Source: Microcoleus sp. AS-A8 (lineage in GTDB: Bacteria; Cyanobacteriota; Cyanobacteriia; Cyanobacteriales; Coleofasciculaceae). Taken from it: a stretch of DNA of 64,000 bases. Shown here piece by piece: positions 32,998-41,251 of the stretch; within the stretch, counting starts at the first letter, position 1; each line of letters begins with the position of its first letter. The translations under genes and the position numbers were made by a program. The DNA lies in the NCBI GenBank assembly GCA_039962225.1, contig JAMPKV010000002.1, positions 310,001 through 374,000 of the forward strand, read 5' to 3'. The notes beneath the pieces were generated by a model. The model did no database searches. It was not told where the DNA came from and saw only the letters and a list, made by a program, of their open reading frames with translations.

Positions 32998-35634
32998 ATG
33001 CGCCAGATTCTACTAAACAGTAAAGGGGCTCTTGTGGTGCGTATGCCTAAACCAGCCGTGGAAGCTGGCTGTGTTTTGATCCGTGTGCACTATTCTTTTG
33101 TCAGTGTAGGAACCGAGATCGCTTCTTTACGTCCTACCCCGTCTATTGTGAGCCAAGGCGCTTCTGTGGAACAGGCCAAAGCCTATGCCAGTCTTGCCCG
33201 AACTTACCTGGGATTAGCTCTACGCCATCCCGATAAAGCGATTCGACGTGTGACTCAAATGGCGAGAGGGCAGATAGCTACTCTGCTGCCTGCAAGATCG
33301 AGCGTACCGACATTGACCCTGACCAGCGGTCAGCTGGATTGGACTCGTTGTGCCGCTACTGAGGTTGAGGTGCAGGACGGTCAGTTGAAGGTGGTGACCG
33401 ATGATTCAGACGCGGCTTATCAAGTCATGTCACAGGCGATTGAGGTGCCTGTCGGTCAAGTTCCCATTGTGCGGGTTAAGGGTCAGGTTCATGAAGGTGC
33501 GATCGCACTCGGCTGGTTGAATGAGAATCGGGACGCTTGGTTAGGCTCTCGTTCCTATGAGGTAGGACAATTTGAAGACTCCCTCATCTTCGATTTGCAA
33601 GGTTCACAAACCTTCACCCTAGTCCTGACAACAGCAGGAGCCGGTCAGGCATCGCGAGTCACCTTGGAAAGTTTGGAAGTCCTCATGGCTCCTCCCACAG
33701 AAAATGGACTGCCTCACAGCGAATTGGATGACCAAGGCTGGAACGTAGGCTATTCGGCTGTTGGTGAGGTGGTAGAAGTCGGAGAGGGAATTAGCGATTT
33801 AGTCGCGGGAGATCTAGTGGCCTGTGGAGGGGCCGGTCAAGCGAATCATGCCGATTACGTAAGCGTGCGCCGGAACTTGGTTTGCCGCATTCCTCAGGGA
33901 TGTCCAGAGAAGTTAGCCGCCTCTACCACAGTAGGCGCGATCGCATTACAAGGGGTACGCAGGGCAGCACCCCAGTTAGGGGAGAAAATCTGCGTTTTAG
34001 GGTTAGGTTTGATTGGTCAGATTATCGTGCAGCTCCTCCGTGCGAATGGCTGCACCGTCATTGCTTTAGATCTGGATCAACACAGAGTCGAGCGTGCCAA
34101 AAGCTTGGGCATGGAGGCAGGTACAGACAACCCGGAGACACTCAAACAGATCGTGCGGGATATAACAGGGGGCTACGGAGTAGACCGAACCTTAATCGCA
34201 GCAGCGACCAAATCCGATGCCGTGATTAACTTGGCGATGGAGGTAACCCGCGCCAAAGGAACGGTTGTGATTGTCGGGGATGTTGGCCTCAATGTACAAA
34301 GAACTCTGTTTTACCGCAAAGAAATAGACCTGCTGATGAGTACCTCCTATGGCCCAGGTCGATATGACCGGTCTTATGAGGAGGAGGGGCGGGATTATCC
34401 GTTTTCCTATGTCCGGTGGACTCTCAACCGGAACATGCAGGCTTATCTTGAATTAATTGCTTCGGGTCGCATCAATATAGAAGCCCTGATCGACAAAGTA
34501 GTTTCGATTGATGAAGCTCCTGCTGTCTATAAGACTCTGGCGACAGGTAAAGACAGTCTGCCTCTCGGAGTGCTGATTCAATACCCCGACGATACCCGAA
34601 ATTTACCGGAACCGCCTGAAGCGACATACATCACAATTCGGGGGCACAGAAAAGCACCAGGCGAGCTGATTAATTATGCCTTAGTGGGAGCAGGGGCATT
34701 TGGCACGAGTATGCTAGTTCCCCAAATGCAAAAACGCAAAGATCGGTTTTTCTTGCGAGGTGTAGTTAGCCGTGATACCACTCGTGGCGGGAACTTTGCC
34801 CGTGCTAACCAGGTCGAGCTATTCACCACAGAACTCGATCCCGTGTTGCAGAACCCAGCCTTTGATCTGGTTGTGATTAGCACCCGTCACTGCGAACATG
34901 CAGAACAGGTAAGCCAAAGCCTAAAAGCAGGGAAACATGTATTTGTCGAGAAACCGTTAGCGTTGAGCTGGGAAGAACTGGATTTGGTGGTCAAAACCTA
35001 CGAGAGTTTGGAGCAACGACCCCTTGTGATGGTTGGCTTCAATCGGCGTTTTTCTCCAGCCTTGCAGGCGCTCAAACAAGCTTTGCAAGAAAGGCGATCT
35101 CCCCTAATCGTCAATTACCGACTCAACGGCGGCTACATTCCCCTAGATAGTTGGATTCAGACCCAACAGGGTGGCGGACGCAATCTGGGAGAAGCCTGTC
35201 ATATGTATGATGTGTTTCGATTCCTGGCAGATGCACCGGTCACTTCAATCAGTGCCACTTCTATAGACCCCGCTGCGTTACCGTACCAGCGCAATGACAA
35301 CTTCTGCGCCACACTCGCCTACCAAGACGGGAGTGTAGGCAATCTAGTCTATACGGCTTTAGGGCCAAAACAGGGGTTGCCAAAAGAGCGGATTGAGGTG
35401 TACTGTGACGGCGAAGTCTATATCGTCGATGACTATAAAAGTCTGAGCAGAGCCAGTGATAGTACAGTCCTATGGCAAAGTAACGAGGTGGATAAAGGTC
35501 ATTTTGAAGAGTTGAGTCGGTTCGGAGATGCCATTGCGAGTGGCACAGAAGCACCGATTCCATTTGAGCAAATTGTCGAAACGACAGCGGTGGCCTTACA
35601 CGTTGAAGACTTAATTTATCCGCGTGAATCTTGA
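32998..35634 (+). CDS. Fused MDR dehydrogenase + Gfo/Idh/MocA oxidoreductase with an inserted beta-sandwich domain
   Basis: 878 residues. The layout matches the fused enzyme two genes upstream: SVGTEIASLRP at about 36-46, GYSAVGEVVEVGEGI near 251, AVGAIALQGVRR, Rossmann VLGLGLIGQIIVQLL, then the Gfo/Idh/MocA half with ALVGAGAFGTSML, GKHVFVEKPLALS and GGGRNLGEACHMYDVF. It is about 160 residues longer because residues 105-232 are an inserted beta-rich domain (YQVMSQAIEVPVGQVPIVRV, GAIALGWLNENRDAWLG) that interrupts the N-terminal catalytic domain. Similar modules end two other proteins of this locus. Substrate unknown. The start ATG at 32998 has no clear ribosome-binding site. Confidence 0.88.
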   Translation: MRQILLNSKGALVVRMPKPAVEAGCVLIRVHYSFVSVGTEIASLRPTPSIVSQGASVEQAKAYASLARTYLGLALRHPDKAIRRVTQMARGQIATLLPARSSVPTLTLTSGQLDWTRCAATEVEVQDGQLKVVTDDSDAAYQVMSQAIEVPVGQVPIVRVKGQVHEGAIALGWLNENRDAWLGSRSYEVGQFEDSLIFDLQGSQTFTLVLTTAGAGQASRVTLESLEVLMAPPTENGLPHSELDDQGWNVGYSAVGEVVEVGEGISDLVAGDLVACGGAGQANHADYVSVRRNLVCRIPQGCPEKLAASTTVGAIALQGVRRAAPQLGEKICVLGLGLIGQIIVQLLRANGCTVIALDLDQHRVERAKSLGMEAGTDNPETLKQIVRDITGGYGVDRTLIAAATKSDAVINLAMEVTRAKGTVVIVGDVGLNVQRTLFYRKEIDLLMSTSYGPGRYDRSYEEEGRDYPFSYVRWTLNRNMQAYLELIASGRINIEALIDKVVSIDEAPAVYKTLATGKDSLPLGVLIQYPDDTRNLPEPPEATYITIRGHRKAPGELINYALVGAGAFGTSMLVPQMQKRKDRFFLRGVVSRDTTRGGNFARANQVELFTTELDPVLQNPAFDLVVISTRHCEHAEQVSQSLKAGKHVFVEKPLALSWEELDLVVKTYESLEQRPLVMVGFNRRFSPALQALKQALQERRSPLIVNYRLNGGYIPLDSWIQTQQGGGRNLGEACHMYDVFRFLADAPVTSISATSIDPAALPYQRNDNFCATLAYQDGSVGNLVYTALGPKQGLPKERIEVYCDGEVYIVDDYKSLSRASDSTVLWQSNEVDKGHFEELSRFGDAIASGTEAPIPFEQIVETTAVALHVEDLIYPRES

Positions 35635-35649
35635 CAAAAAAAACAAGAT

Positions 35650-38340
35650 ATGCAGAAATACCTCTATCTGGCTCCACCTGTTGAAGGTTGGCTTGTAGGC
35701 GTTTTTGGCGATGACCGCCTGATTCAGTTCACCGAACGCCACAAAATACAATTAGACTTGCCCTCCCTGCAAGGGATTACCGACCCATTTCAAGAGCTGG
35801 AACGTCATGAGAACATTGAAGGCGTTGTGATTGGCTTACAGCGGGGCTGGTTGGGATGGACACATCTGAGGTTAGCCCAAAAGGCTTTAAGGCTGAATCG
35901 GCGGGTGTGGTTGTACTGGCCAAAAGAAGACGCGATCGAACGTGTCGATGAAGAACGCCTACAGAGTCATTGGCGGCATTTATTTGCGATTCAAGGTTAC
36001 AAAGCTCTGCGTCCTCTGCAAGCTGTTTCAAATTCAAAATCGGCGTTGCGCGAACATTATCGGCTGGCACGCAGCATGTATCGTGGGCAGTCTTACACGT
36101 ACTTGGGTCGCCAAGCTGATGAAAAAACAGCAAGTGTAGCGAACATCCTCGCTGAACTTGAAGAGGCGGTAAGAAGCGCTGAACCCATTCCTGTGACTCA
36201 CCTCGATCGCCAACCGGATGCCGAACATCCGCTCACAGGGTGTGGAGTGTATTTACGCACAGACTTCTGGGTACGGATCGATTCAGGCGGTAGCTATGGT
36301 CACACCTGCCATGTAGCCAAGGAACTCGCCAAAGTCACCGAGAAGCTGGTGTGCTTCATGCCCCATCAGTATTCGCTACTAGATGATTTTGGTCTCTCTC
36401 AAGTGGTTCTCGCTCCTGCGGGTGAGGATGGCAGCGAAGGAACGATTTTACAGAGTACCAAGCACTATTACCAACTTTTAAAACCAGCGATCGAAAGCTT
36501 GCGTCCGCTTTATATCTACGAGAGGTTGTGCTTGGGGAATTATGCAGGCGTCCTCTTGAGTCAAAAGCTGAAGATACCCTACATCGTTGAGTACAACGGC
36601 TCAGAAATCTCCATGAAGCGGAGTTTTGATGGTAGTGGGTATCAATATGAGGATATTTATCTGAAAGCAGAAGAAGCGGCGTTTCGACAAGCTACTTTGA
36701 TTTCTGTTGTATCAGAAGCGGTTAAAGAGGATTTGGTCGCACGCGGGGTCGAGCCATCCAAAATTTTAATTAACCCCAATGGCGCTGATATCCAGGCTTA
36801 TGCTCCTTTACCTCCTGACAAAAAAAGCACCTTGCGCCAGGAATTGGGCTTCGACGACTCCCATCGGGTTATTGGATTTATCGGCACCTTCGGTGGTTGG
36901 CACGGAATTGACGTACTAGCGGCGGCGATTCCTAAAATTTGTCAGCAACTGCCCGAATGTCGCTTTCTCCTCATTGGTGATGGCAACTACAAGCATTTAG
37001 TGGACCAACAGATTGCCAAGCATCAACTTTCTCAACAAGTATTAAGTGTTGGTCGCGTTCCCCAGAAAGAAGGTGCTCGTCTCCTAACGGCTTGTGATAT
37101 TTACGTTGCCCCTCACAACAGCCATATGGTCGATCGCCGCTTCTTCGGTTCTCCAACCAAGCTCTTTGAGTATATGGCTCTAGGGGGCGGTATTGTGGCT
37201 AGCGACTTAGAACAGCTTGGCCAGGTTCTTTCCCCCGCTATGCGTCCTGGAAACCTGGGCAACCCAGATCTAACGGTGAGCAACCAACGTGCTGTGCTGT
37301 GTACCCCTGGCGATATCGAAGAATTTGTCAGTGCTGTTGTGGAATTAGCCAAACGACCTGAATTGTGCCAAATTCTGGGTCAGAATGCACGTCAAGCGGT
37401 CGTTGAGCATTATGCCTGGAACCATCATGTCGCCAAACTTTGGCGTTTTCTCAGAGGAGAAATCACCTCAGAGGGGTTTACCGTTGATTCGCCAAACAAC
37501 AATATCGAGCCACTCGATTTACAAAAGCTCGATACTGGCGATGCCTATAAAAATGAAACGCAATCCCAGTGGAACAATAATCCTTGTGGTTCACAATATG
37601 TCAAACAGGCACAGCGTCATACCCTAGATTGGTTCTTGGAAGTAGAAGCATACCGCTATGGTGAATACGCGCCTTGGATGGCAGAGACGATGGAATTTGC
37701 CAAACATAGCGGCAAAAAACTTCTAGAGATTGGCGCTGGAATCGGTACCGATCTGTGCCAATTTGCTCTCAACGGTGCTGATGTTACTGATGTTGACCTT
37801 TCGGCTGGACACTTGGAACTGGCTAAAGAAAACTTTAGATTGCGGGGTTTGACAGGTAACTTTATTCACCAGGATGCGGAAGATTTACCGTTTGATAACA
37901 ACAGTTTTGATGTTGTCTACAGCAATGGGGTGATTCACCATACCCCTAATACAATCCAACTGGTGAAGGAAATTTACCGCGTACTTAAACCCGGTGGAAA
38001 AGTCATTATTATGGTCTACGCTGAGAACTCATTACACTACTGGCGTAGTCTGGTTGGTAACCTTGGACTCATGAAAGGTGAGCTGCTGGATGTCTCAATG
38101 GGTGAAATAATGTCGCGTCACGTTGAGATTTCTGAAAATAATGCTAAACCTCTGGTTAAGGTCTATACCAAAAAAAGACTGAAAAATATGTTCAGAGAAT
38201 TTGTCAATATCGAGATTGTGCAACGACAAATTACAGCACCGGAATTACCAAGCTCACTACGCTGGATACCGTTGGACTTGGTTGGCAAACTGGTAGGCTG
38301 GAACCTGGTAATCAAAGCGAATAAACCGGAGAAGGCGTAA
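35650..38340 (+). CDS. GT4 glycosyltransferase fused to a SAM methyltransferase
   Basis: 896 residues. An N-terminal region (1-190) is related to no family I can name. The GT4 unit runs from about 200 (SGGSYGHTCHVAKELAK) through IGFIGTFGGWHGIDVLA to FFGSPTKLFEYMALGGG near 500 and ends around 600. The methyltransferase starts near 645 with NNPCGSQYVKQ, motif I LLEIGAGIGTDLCQFA near 690, FDVVYSNGVIHHTPNT and VIKANKPEK at the end. The separate genes at 61273 (GT4) and 62972 or 60287 (methyltransferases) match the two halves, so this is a fused version of a split pair. It is 15 nt downstream of the oxidoreductase gene and abuts the heparinase-family gene. Confidence 0.92.
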   Translation: MQKYLYLAPPVEGWLVGVFGDDRLIQFTERHKIQLDLPSLQGITDPFQELERHENIEGVVIGLQRGWLGWTHLRLAQKALRLNRRVWLYWPKEDAIERVDEERLQSHWRHLFAIQGYKALRPLQAVSNSKSALREHYRLARSMYRGQSYTYLGRQADEKTASVANILAELEEAVRSAEPIPVTHLDRQPDAEHPLTGCGVYLRTDFWVRIDSGGSYGHTCHVAKELAKVTEKLVCFMPHQYSLLDDFGLSQVVLAPAGEDGSEGTILQSTKHYYQLLKPAIESLRPLYIYERLCLGNYAGVLLSQKLKIPYIVEYNGSEISMKRSFDGSGYQYEDIYLKAEEAAFRQATLISVVSEAVKEDLVARGVEPSKILINPNGADIQAYAPLPPDKKSTLRQELGFDDSHRVIGFIGTFGGWHGIDVLAAAIPKICQQLPECRFLLIGDGNYKHLVDQQIAKHQLSQQVLSVGRVPQKEGARLLTACDIYVAPHNSHMVDRRFFGSPTKLFEYMALGGGIVASDLEQLGQVLSPAMRPGNLGNPDLTVSNQRAVLCTPGDIEEFVSAVVELAKRPELCQILGQNARQAVVEHYAWNHHVAKLWRFLRGEITSEGFTVDSPNNNIEPLDLQKLDTGDAYKNETQSQWNNNPCGSQYVKQAQRHTLDWFLEVEAYRYGEYAPWMAETMEFAKHSGKKLLEIGAGIGTDLCQFALNGADVTDVDLSAGHLELAKENFRLRGLTGNFIHQDAEDLPFDNNSFDVVYSNGVIHHTPNTIQLVKEIYRVLKPGGKVIIMVYAENSLHYWRSLVGNLGLMKGELLDVSMGEIMSRHVEISENNAKPLVKVYTKKRLKNMFREFVNIEIVQRQITAPELPSSLRWIPLDLVGKLVGWNLVIKANKPEKA

Positions 38341-40416
38341 ATGGTTGTCCGGCTGCCTAATTGGTTAAGGCGTTTAGCCAAACGCGCACCCCAGCAAAAG
38401 GCGAAAGAGCTATCTTTGCCAGATTTGACTTCCGATTTAGCTAGCGCTGGACTGTCCTTCGATCGCTGGTATGCGAGTCTGCAAGGGTTAGGGAGTTTGT
38501 ATGCGGAGTTGTCGGCAGAAACGATAGACCATTTGCGATCGCTGTGCGGCGATCGCATCTCCACTACCATTACCGCAGCCAATCAGATACTTGCCCATCA
38601 GTTCGACTTACTCGGCAGCGGCAAATATACACCCATCGAGCCAGAGCGTGCGATTAGTTCTCAGGGTTATCGTCCCATTGATTGGTATTTAGACCCGGTG
38701 TCTAAACTCCGCTTTCCTCAGGGAATTCCTCATAAAGAATGGAATTTATTCCAGATGCGCCCTAGTCAGGAAGCGGACATCAAGCTTCCCTGGGAACTAG
38801 CCCGGTGCCAGCATTGGGTAACTTTGGGGCAAGCTTATCGGCTAACCAACGATGACCGCTATGCCTGGGAAATTGCCCATCAGTTGCATGACTTTAGGGA
38901 AGCCAATCCAGTGGGTATGGGTATTCACTGGACTTGTACGATGGATGTTGCGCTTCGAGCCTTGAACTGGGCACTCGCTTTTTCCTTAATCGGTCAGTAC
39001 CAAGGATTGCCAGCAGACTTTTGGCGGCAGGCTTATGAAGCTCTATTTGAGCATGGGGTATTTATCTACGGGAACCTGGAAAATAACTACGAGGTAACCA
39101 GCAATCACTTCTTGAGCAATGTAGTTGGTTTATACTACCTAGCCAGTGTCTTCCGGGACTTGCCTCAAGGTCGTATTTGGAACCAATTCTGCCGAGAATC
39201 TCTCGAACAAGAAATCCAGGTTCAGGTACTTGATGATGGGGCAGATTATGAGTCATCTGTCCCCTATCACCGTTTGGTAACAGAATTGTTTCTCGGTGCT
39301 GCCCGACTTGCTGAGTTTCGGGGTGAACCTCTATCCGAGGCTTATTGCGATCGCCTCTACAAAATGGTTGACTTCCTCGTGGGGGTGATGCGTCCCGATG
39401 GCTTGATGCCCCAAATTGGCGATGCTGATGATGGACGATTGCATATTTTCACCGACTACGGAACCTGGCAACCCCAAGATGCACGCCATCTTTTGGCTCC
39501 GGCTGCCTTCTTGCTGAATGAACCCGCTTGGCTGCAACAGGCTGGAGTGACTGGCTGTTGGGAAGCCGCTTGGTGGGGCTTCGATATTGGACAACTTTCT
39601 CCAAAAGATCAGCCTCCACCCGAATTATTCAAACTGTTTCCACAAGCAGGATTGGCTGTGATGCGGGAGGGCGGACATTATCTGTTGGTGAGTAACGGCG
39701 TGGTGGGCACCAAAGGGTTTGGCAACCACAAGCACAACGATCAGCTGAGTTTTGAATATCATGCTGATGGCATCCCACTGTTGGTTGACCCCGGCAGTTA
39801 CGTTTATACGTCAGACTTCGCTGCCAGAAACCTCTTCCGGAGTACTGGCTATCACAATACCTTGTGTATTGATGAGGAAGAACAAAATGAGATGCGCCCA
39901 GAATGGATATTTCGCCTGTTTGAAACAGCTCGTGCAGAAACCTTAGACTTTCGAGTTACCGAGCAGTATGGGGAATACTGGGGCAAACATATTGGGTATC
40001 AGCGCTTAAGCCATCCTGTAACTCACGAACGTCGCTTTCGACTGGAAAAAGAATCAGGAGCCTTATTTATCCTCGACAGACTCAACGGAACGGGCAAGCA
40101 TCAGTTAGTCTGGCATTTTCATTGCGCTCCTGGGGTGGAAGTGACACAAGTGGAAAGGGGAATCTATCAGCTGTCTGCTGGAAATGGGCGTTTTTATTTG
40201 CGTACTCCAGAAACCCTAGAGGGAACAATCCGCGATGCCTGGTATTCTCCATCTTATGGCGTGCGGTTACCGTGCCGAGCAATTGACTTAAGCCTAAATA
40301 CGGAACTGGAACCTGTAGAATCCTGGTTTTTTGCAATGGCTGGTGAAGCGTGTTTTACACAACCCCAATGGGCAGCCCAATTAACATCCATTTTGCAGTC
40401 AATGGCTCTGGGATAA
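38341..40416 (+). CDS. Heparinase II/III family protein
   Basis: 691 residues. The N-terminal half (about 60-400) is an all-alpha toroid with LPWELARCQHWVTLGQAYRL, HWTCTMDVALRALNWA and the conserved NNYEVTSNHFLSN (Asn/His). The C-terminal half is beta-rich with GNHKHNDQLSFEYHADG, DPGSYVYTSDFAARN and RSTGYHNTLCIDE, the family's heparinase II/III signature. The family includes heparin, alginate and other polyuronate lyases. No signal peptide is present; the start ATG follows the previous stop directly. A cytoplasmic protein in a biosynthetic operon argues against simple degradation. A paralog is at 58225. Confidence 0.9.
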   Translation: MVVRLPNWLRRLAKRAPQQKAKELSLPDLTSDLASAGLSFDRWYASLQGLGSLYAELSAETIDHLRSLCGDRISTTITAANQILAHQFDLLGSGKYTPIEPERAISSQGYRPIDWYLDPVSKLRFPQGIPHKEWNLFQMRPSQEADIKLPWELARCQHWVTLGQAYRLTNDDRYAWEIAHQLHDFREANPVGMGIHWTCTMDVALRALNWALAFSLIGQYQGLPADFWRQAYEALFEHGVFIYGNLENNYEVTSNHFLSNVVGLYYLASVFRDLPQGRIWNQFCRESLEQEIQVQVLDDGADYESSVPYHRLVTELFLGAARLAEFRGEPLSEAYCDRLYKMVDFLVGVMRPDGLMPQIGDADDGRLHIFTDYGTWQPQDARHLLAPAAFLLNEPAWLQQAGVTGCWEAAWWGFDIGQLSPKDQPPPELFKLFPQAGLAVMREGGHYLLVSNGVVGTKGFGNHKHNDQLSFEYHADGIPLLVDPGSYVYTSDFAARNLFRSTGYHNTLCIDEEEQNEMRPEWIFRLFETARAETLDFRVTEQYGEYWGKHIGYQRLSHPVTHERRFRLEKESGALFILDRLNGTGKHQLVWHFHCAPGVEVTQVERGIYQLSAGNGRFYLRTPETLEGTIRDAWYSPSYGVRLPCRAIDLSLNTELEPVESWFFAMAGEACFTQPQWAAQLTSILQSMALG

Positions 40417-40429
40417 CAGAAATAATTTT

Positions 40430-41251
40430 ATGCGCTCTCTATTGACTACAATTGCTGGTTCTACATTAGATGCAAGCCGCACAATCCTGCGCTACCGGAA
40501 AATTATCTGGGCTACCACCAGAGTGGAACTTGCCAAACGCTACTCCGGCTCAGCACTTGGATTAGCGTGGGTCTTTTTACATCCGGCTTTATTACTGTCT
40601 ATCTATATATTCGTATATGTCGTAATTTTTAAAGTTCGGTTTCCGGGCTATGGTCAATCCTATTATGTCCTCTATATATTCAGTGGTTTAATTCCTTATT
40701 TAGGCTTTTGGGATGCTATTTCTGGCGGTTCCTTATGCATTAAACAGAATATTCATTTAGTTAAAAATGTCATGCTACCTATTGAGCTGATACCCGTAAG
40801 GGCAGTGGCAGTTGGTATGGTGACACAGGTAGTAAGTACGGGCATTTTGATTTTATTGGTAGGATTCAAAGGTTCCTTAACGTTTCATTTAATTTGGCTA
40901 CCCTTGGTTTTTCTATTACAGGTCATGTTCCTAGTCGGTCTTGTTTGGATACTGGCTGCCTTGGCAGTGGTATTGCCAGATATTTCTTATTTTATAAATT
41001 TGTTTTTGCTGCTTTTAATGTATATATCTCCTATCGGATTTACTCCCGACATGATTCCATCTCATTTAAAATTAATGATATATTTAAACCCAATCTATTA
41101 CATGCTTGAGATGTATCGAGATAGTATACTAAAAGGGCAGTTGCCAGCGATAGATACGCTGGCAATTTATGTGATTATGTGTACAGGATTTTTTGCTCTG
41201 GGTGCAGCATTTTTTAAACGATTCAAAAGTATGCTAGTGGATTATGAATAA
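40430..41251 (+). CDS. wzm: Polysaccharide ABC exporter permease, Wzm/TagG type
   Basis: 273 residues of the ABC-2 membrane family. The N-terminal amphipathic region has TTRVELAKRYSGSALGLAW, the family-typical entrance to the first membrane helix. About six hydrophobic segments follow, and the end reads FFALGAAFFKRFKSMLVDYE. The loop SPIGFTPDMIP and the LNPIYYMLEMYRDSIL motif are typical of O-antigen and teichoic-acid exporters. It moves the completed, lipid-linked glycan across the inner membrane. It overlaps the following wzt by 8 nt, so the two are co-translated, and it is the only such permease in the window. Confidence 0.95.
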   Translation: MRSLLTTIAGSTLDASRTILRYRKIIWATTRVELAKRYSGSALGLAWVFLHPALLLSIYIFVYVVIFKVRFPGYGQSYYVLYIFSGLIPYLGFWDAISGGSLCIKQNIHLVKNVMLPIELIPVRAVAVGMVTQVVSTGILILLVGFKGSLTFHLIWLPLVFLLQVMFLVGLVWILAALAVVLPDISYFINLFLLLLMYISPIGFTPDMIPSHLKLMIYLNPIYYMLEMYRDSILKGQLPAIDTLAIYVIMCTGFFALGAAFFKRFKSMLVDYE

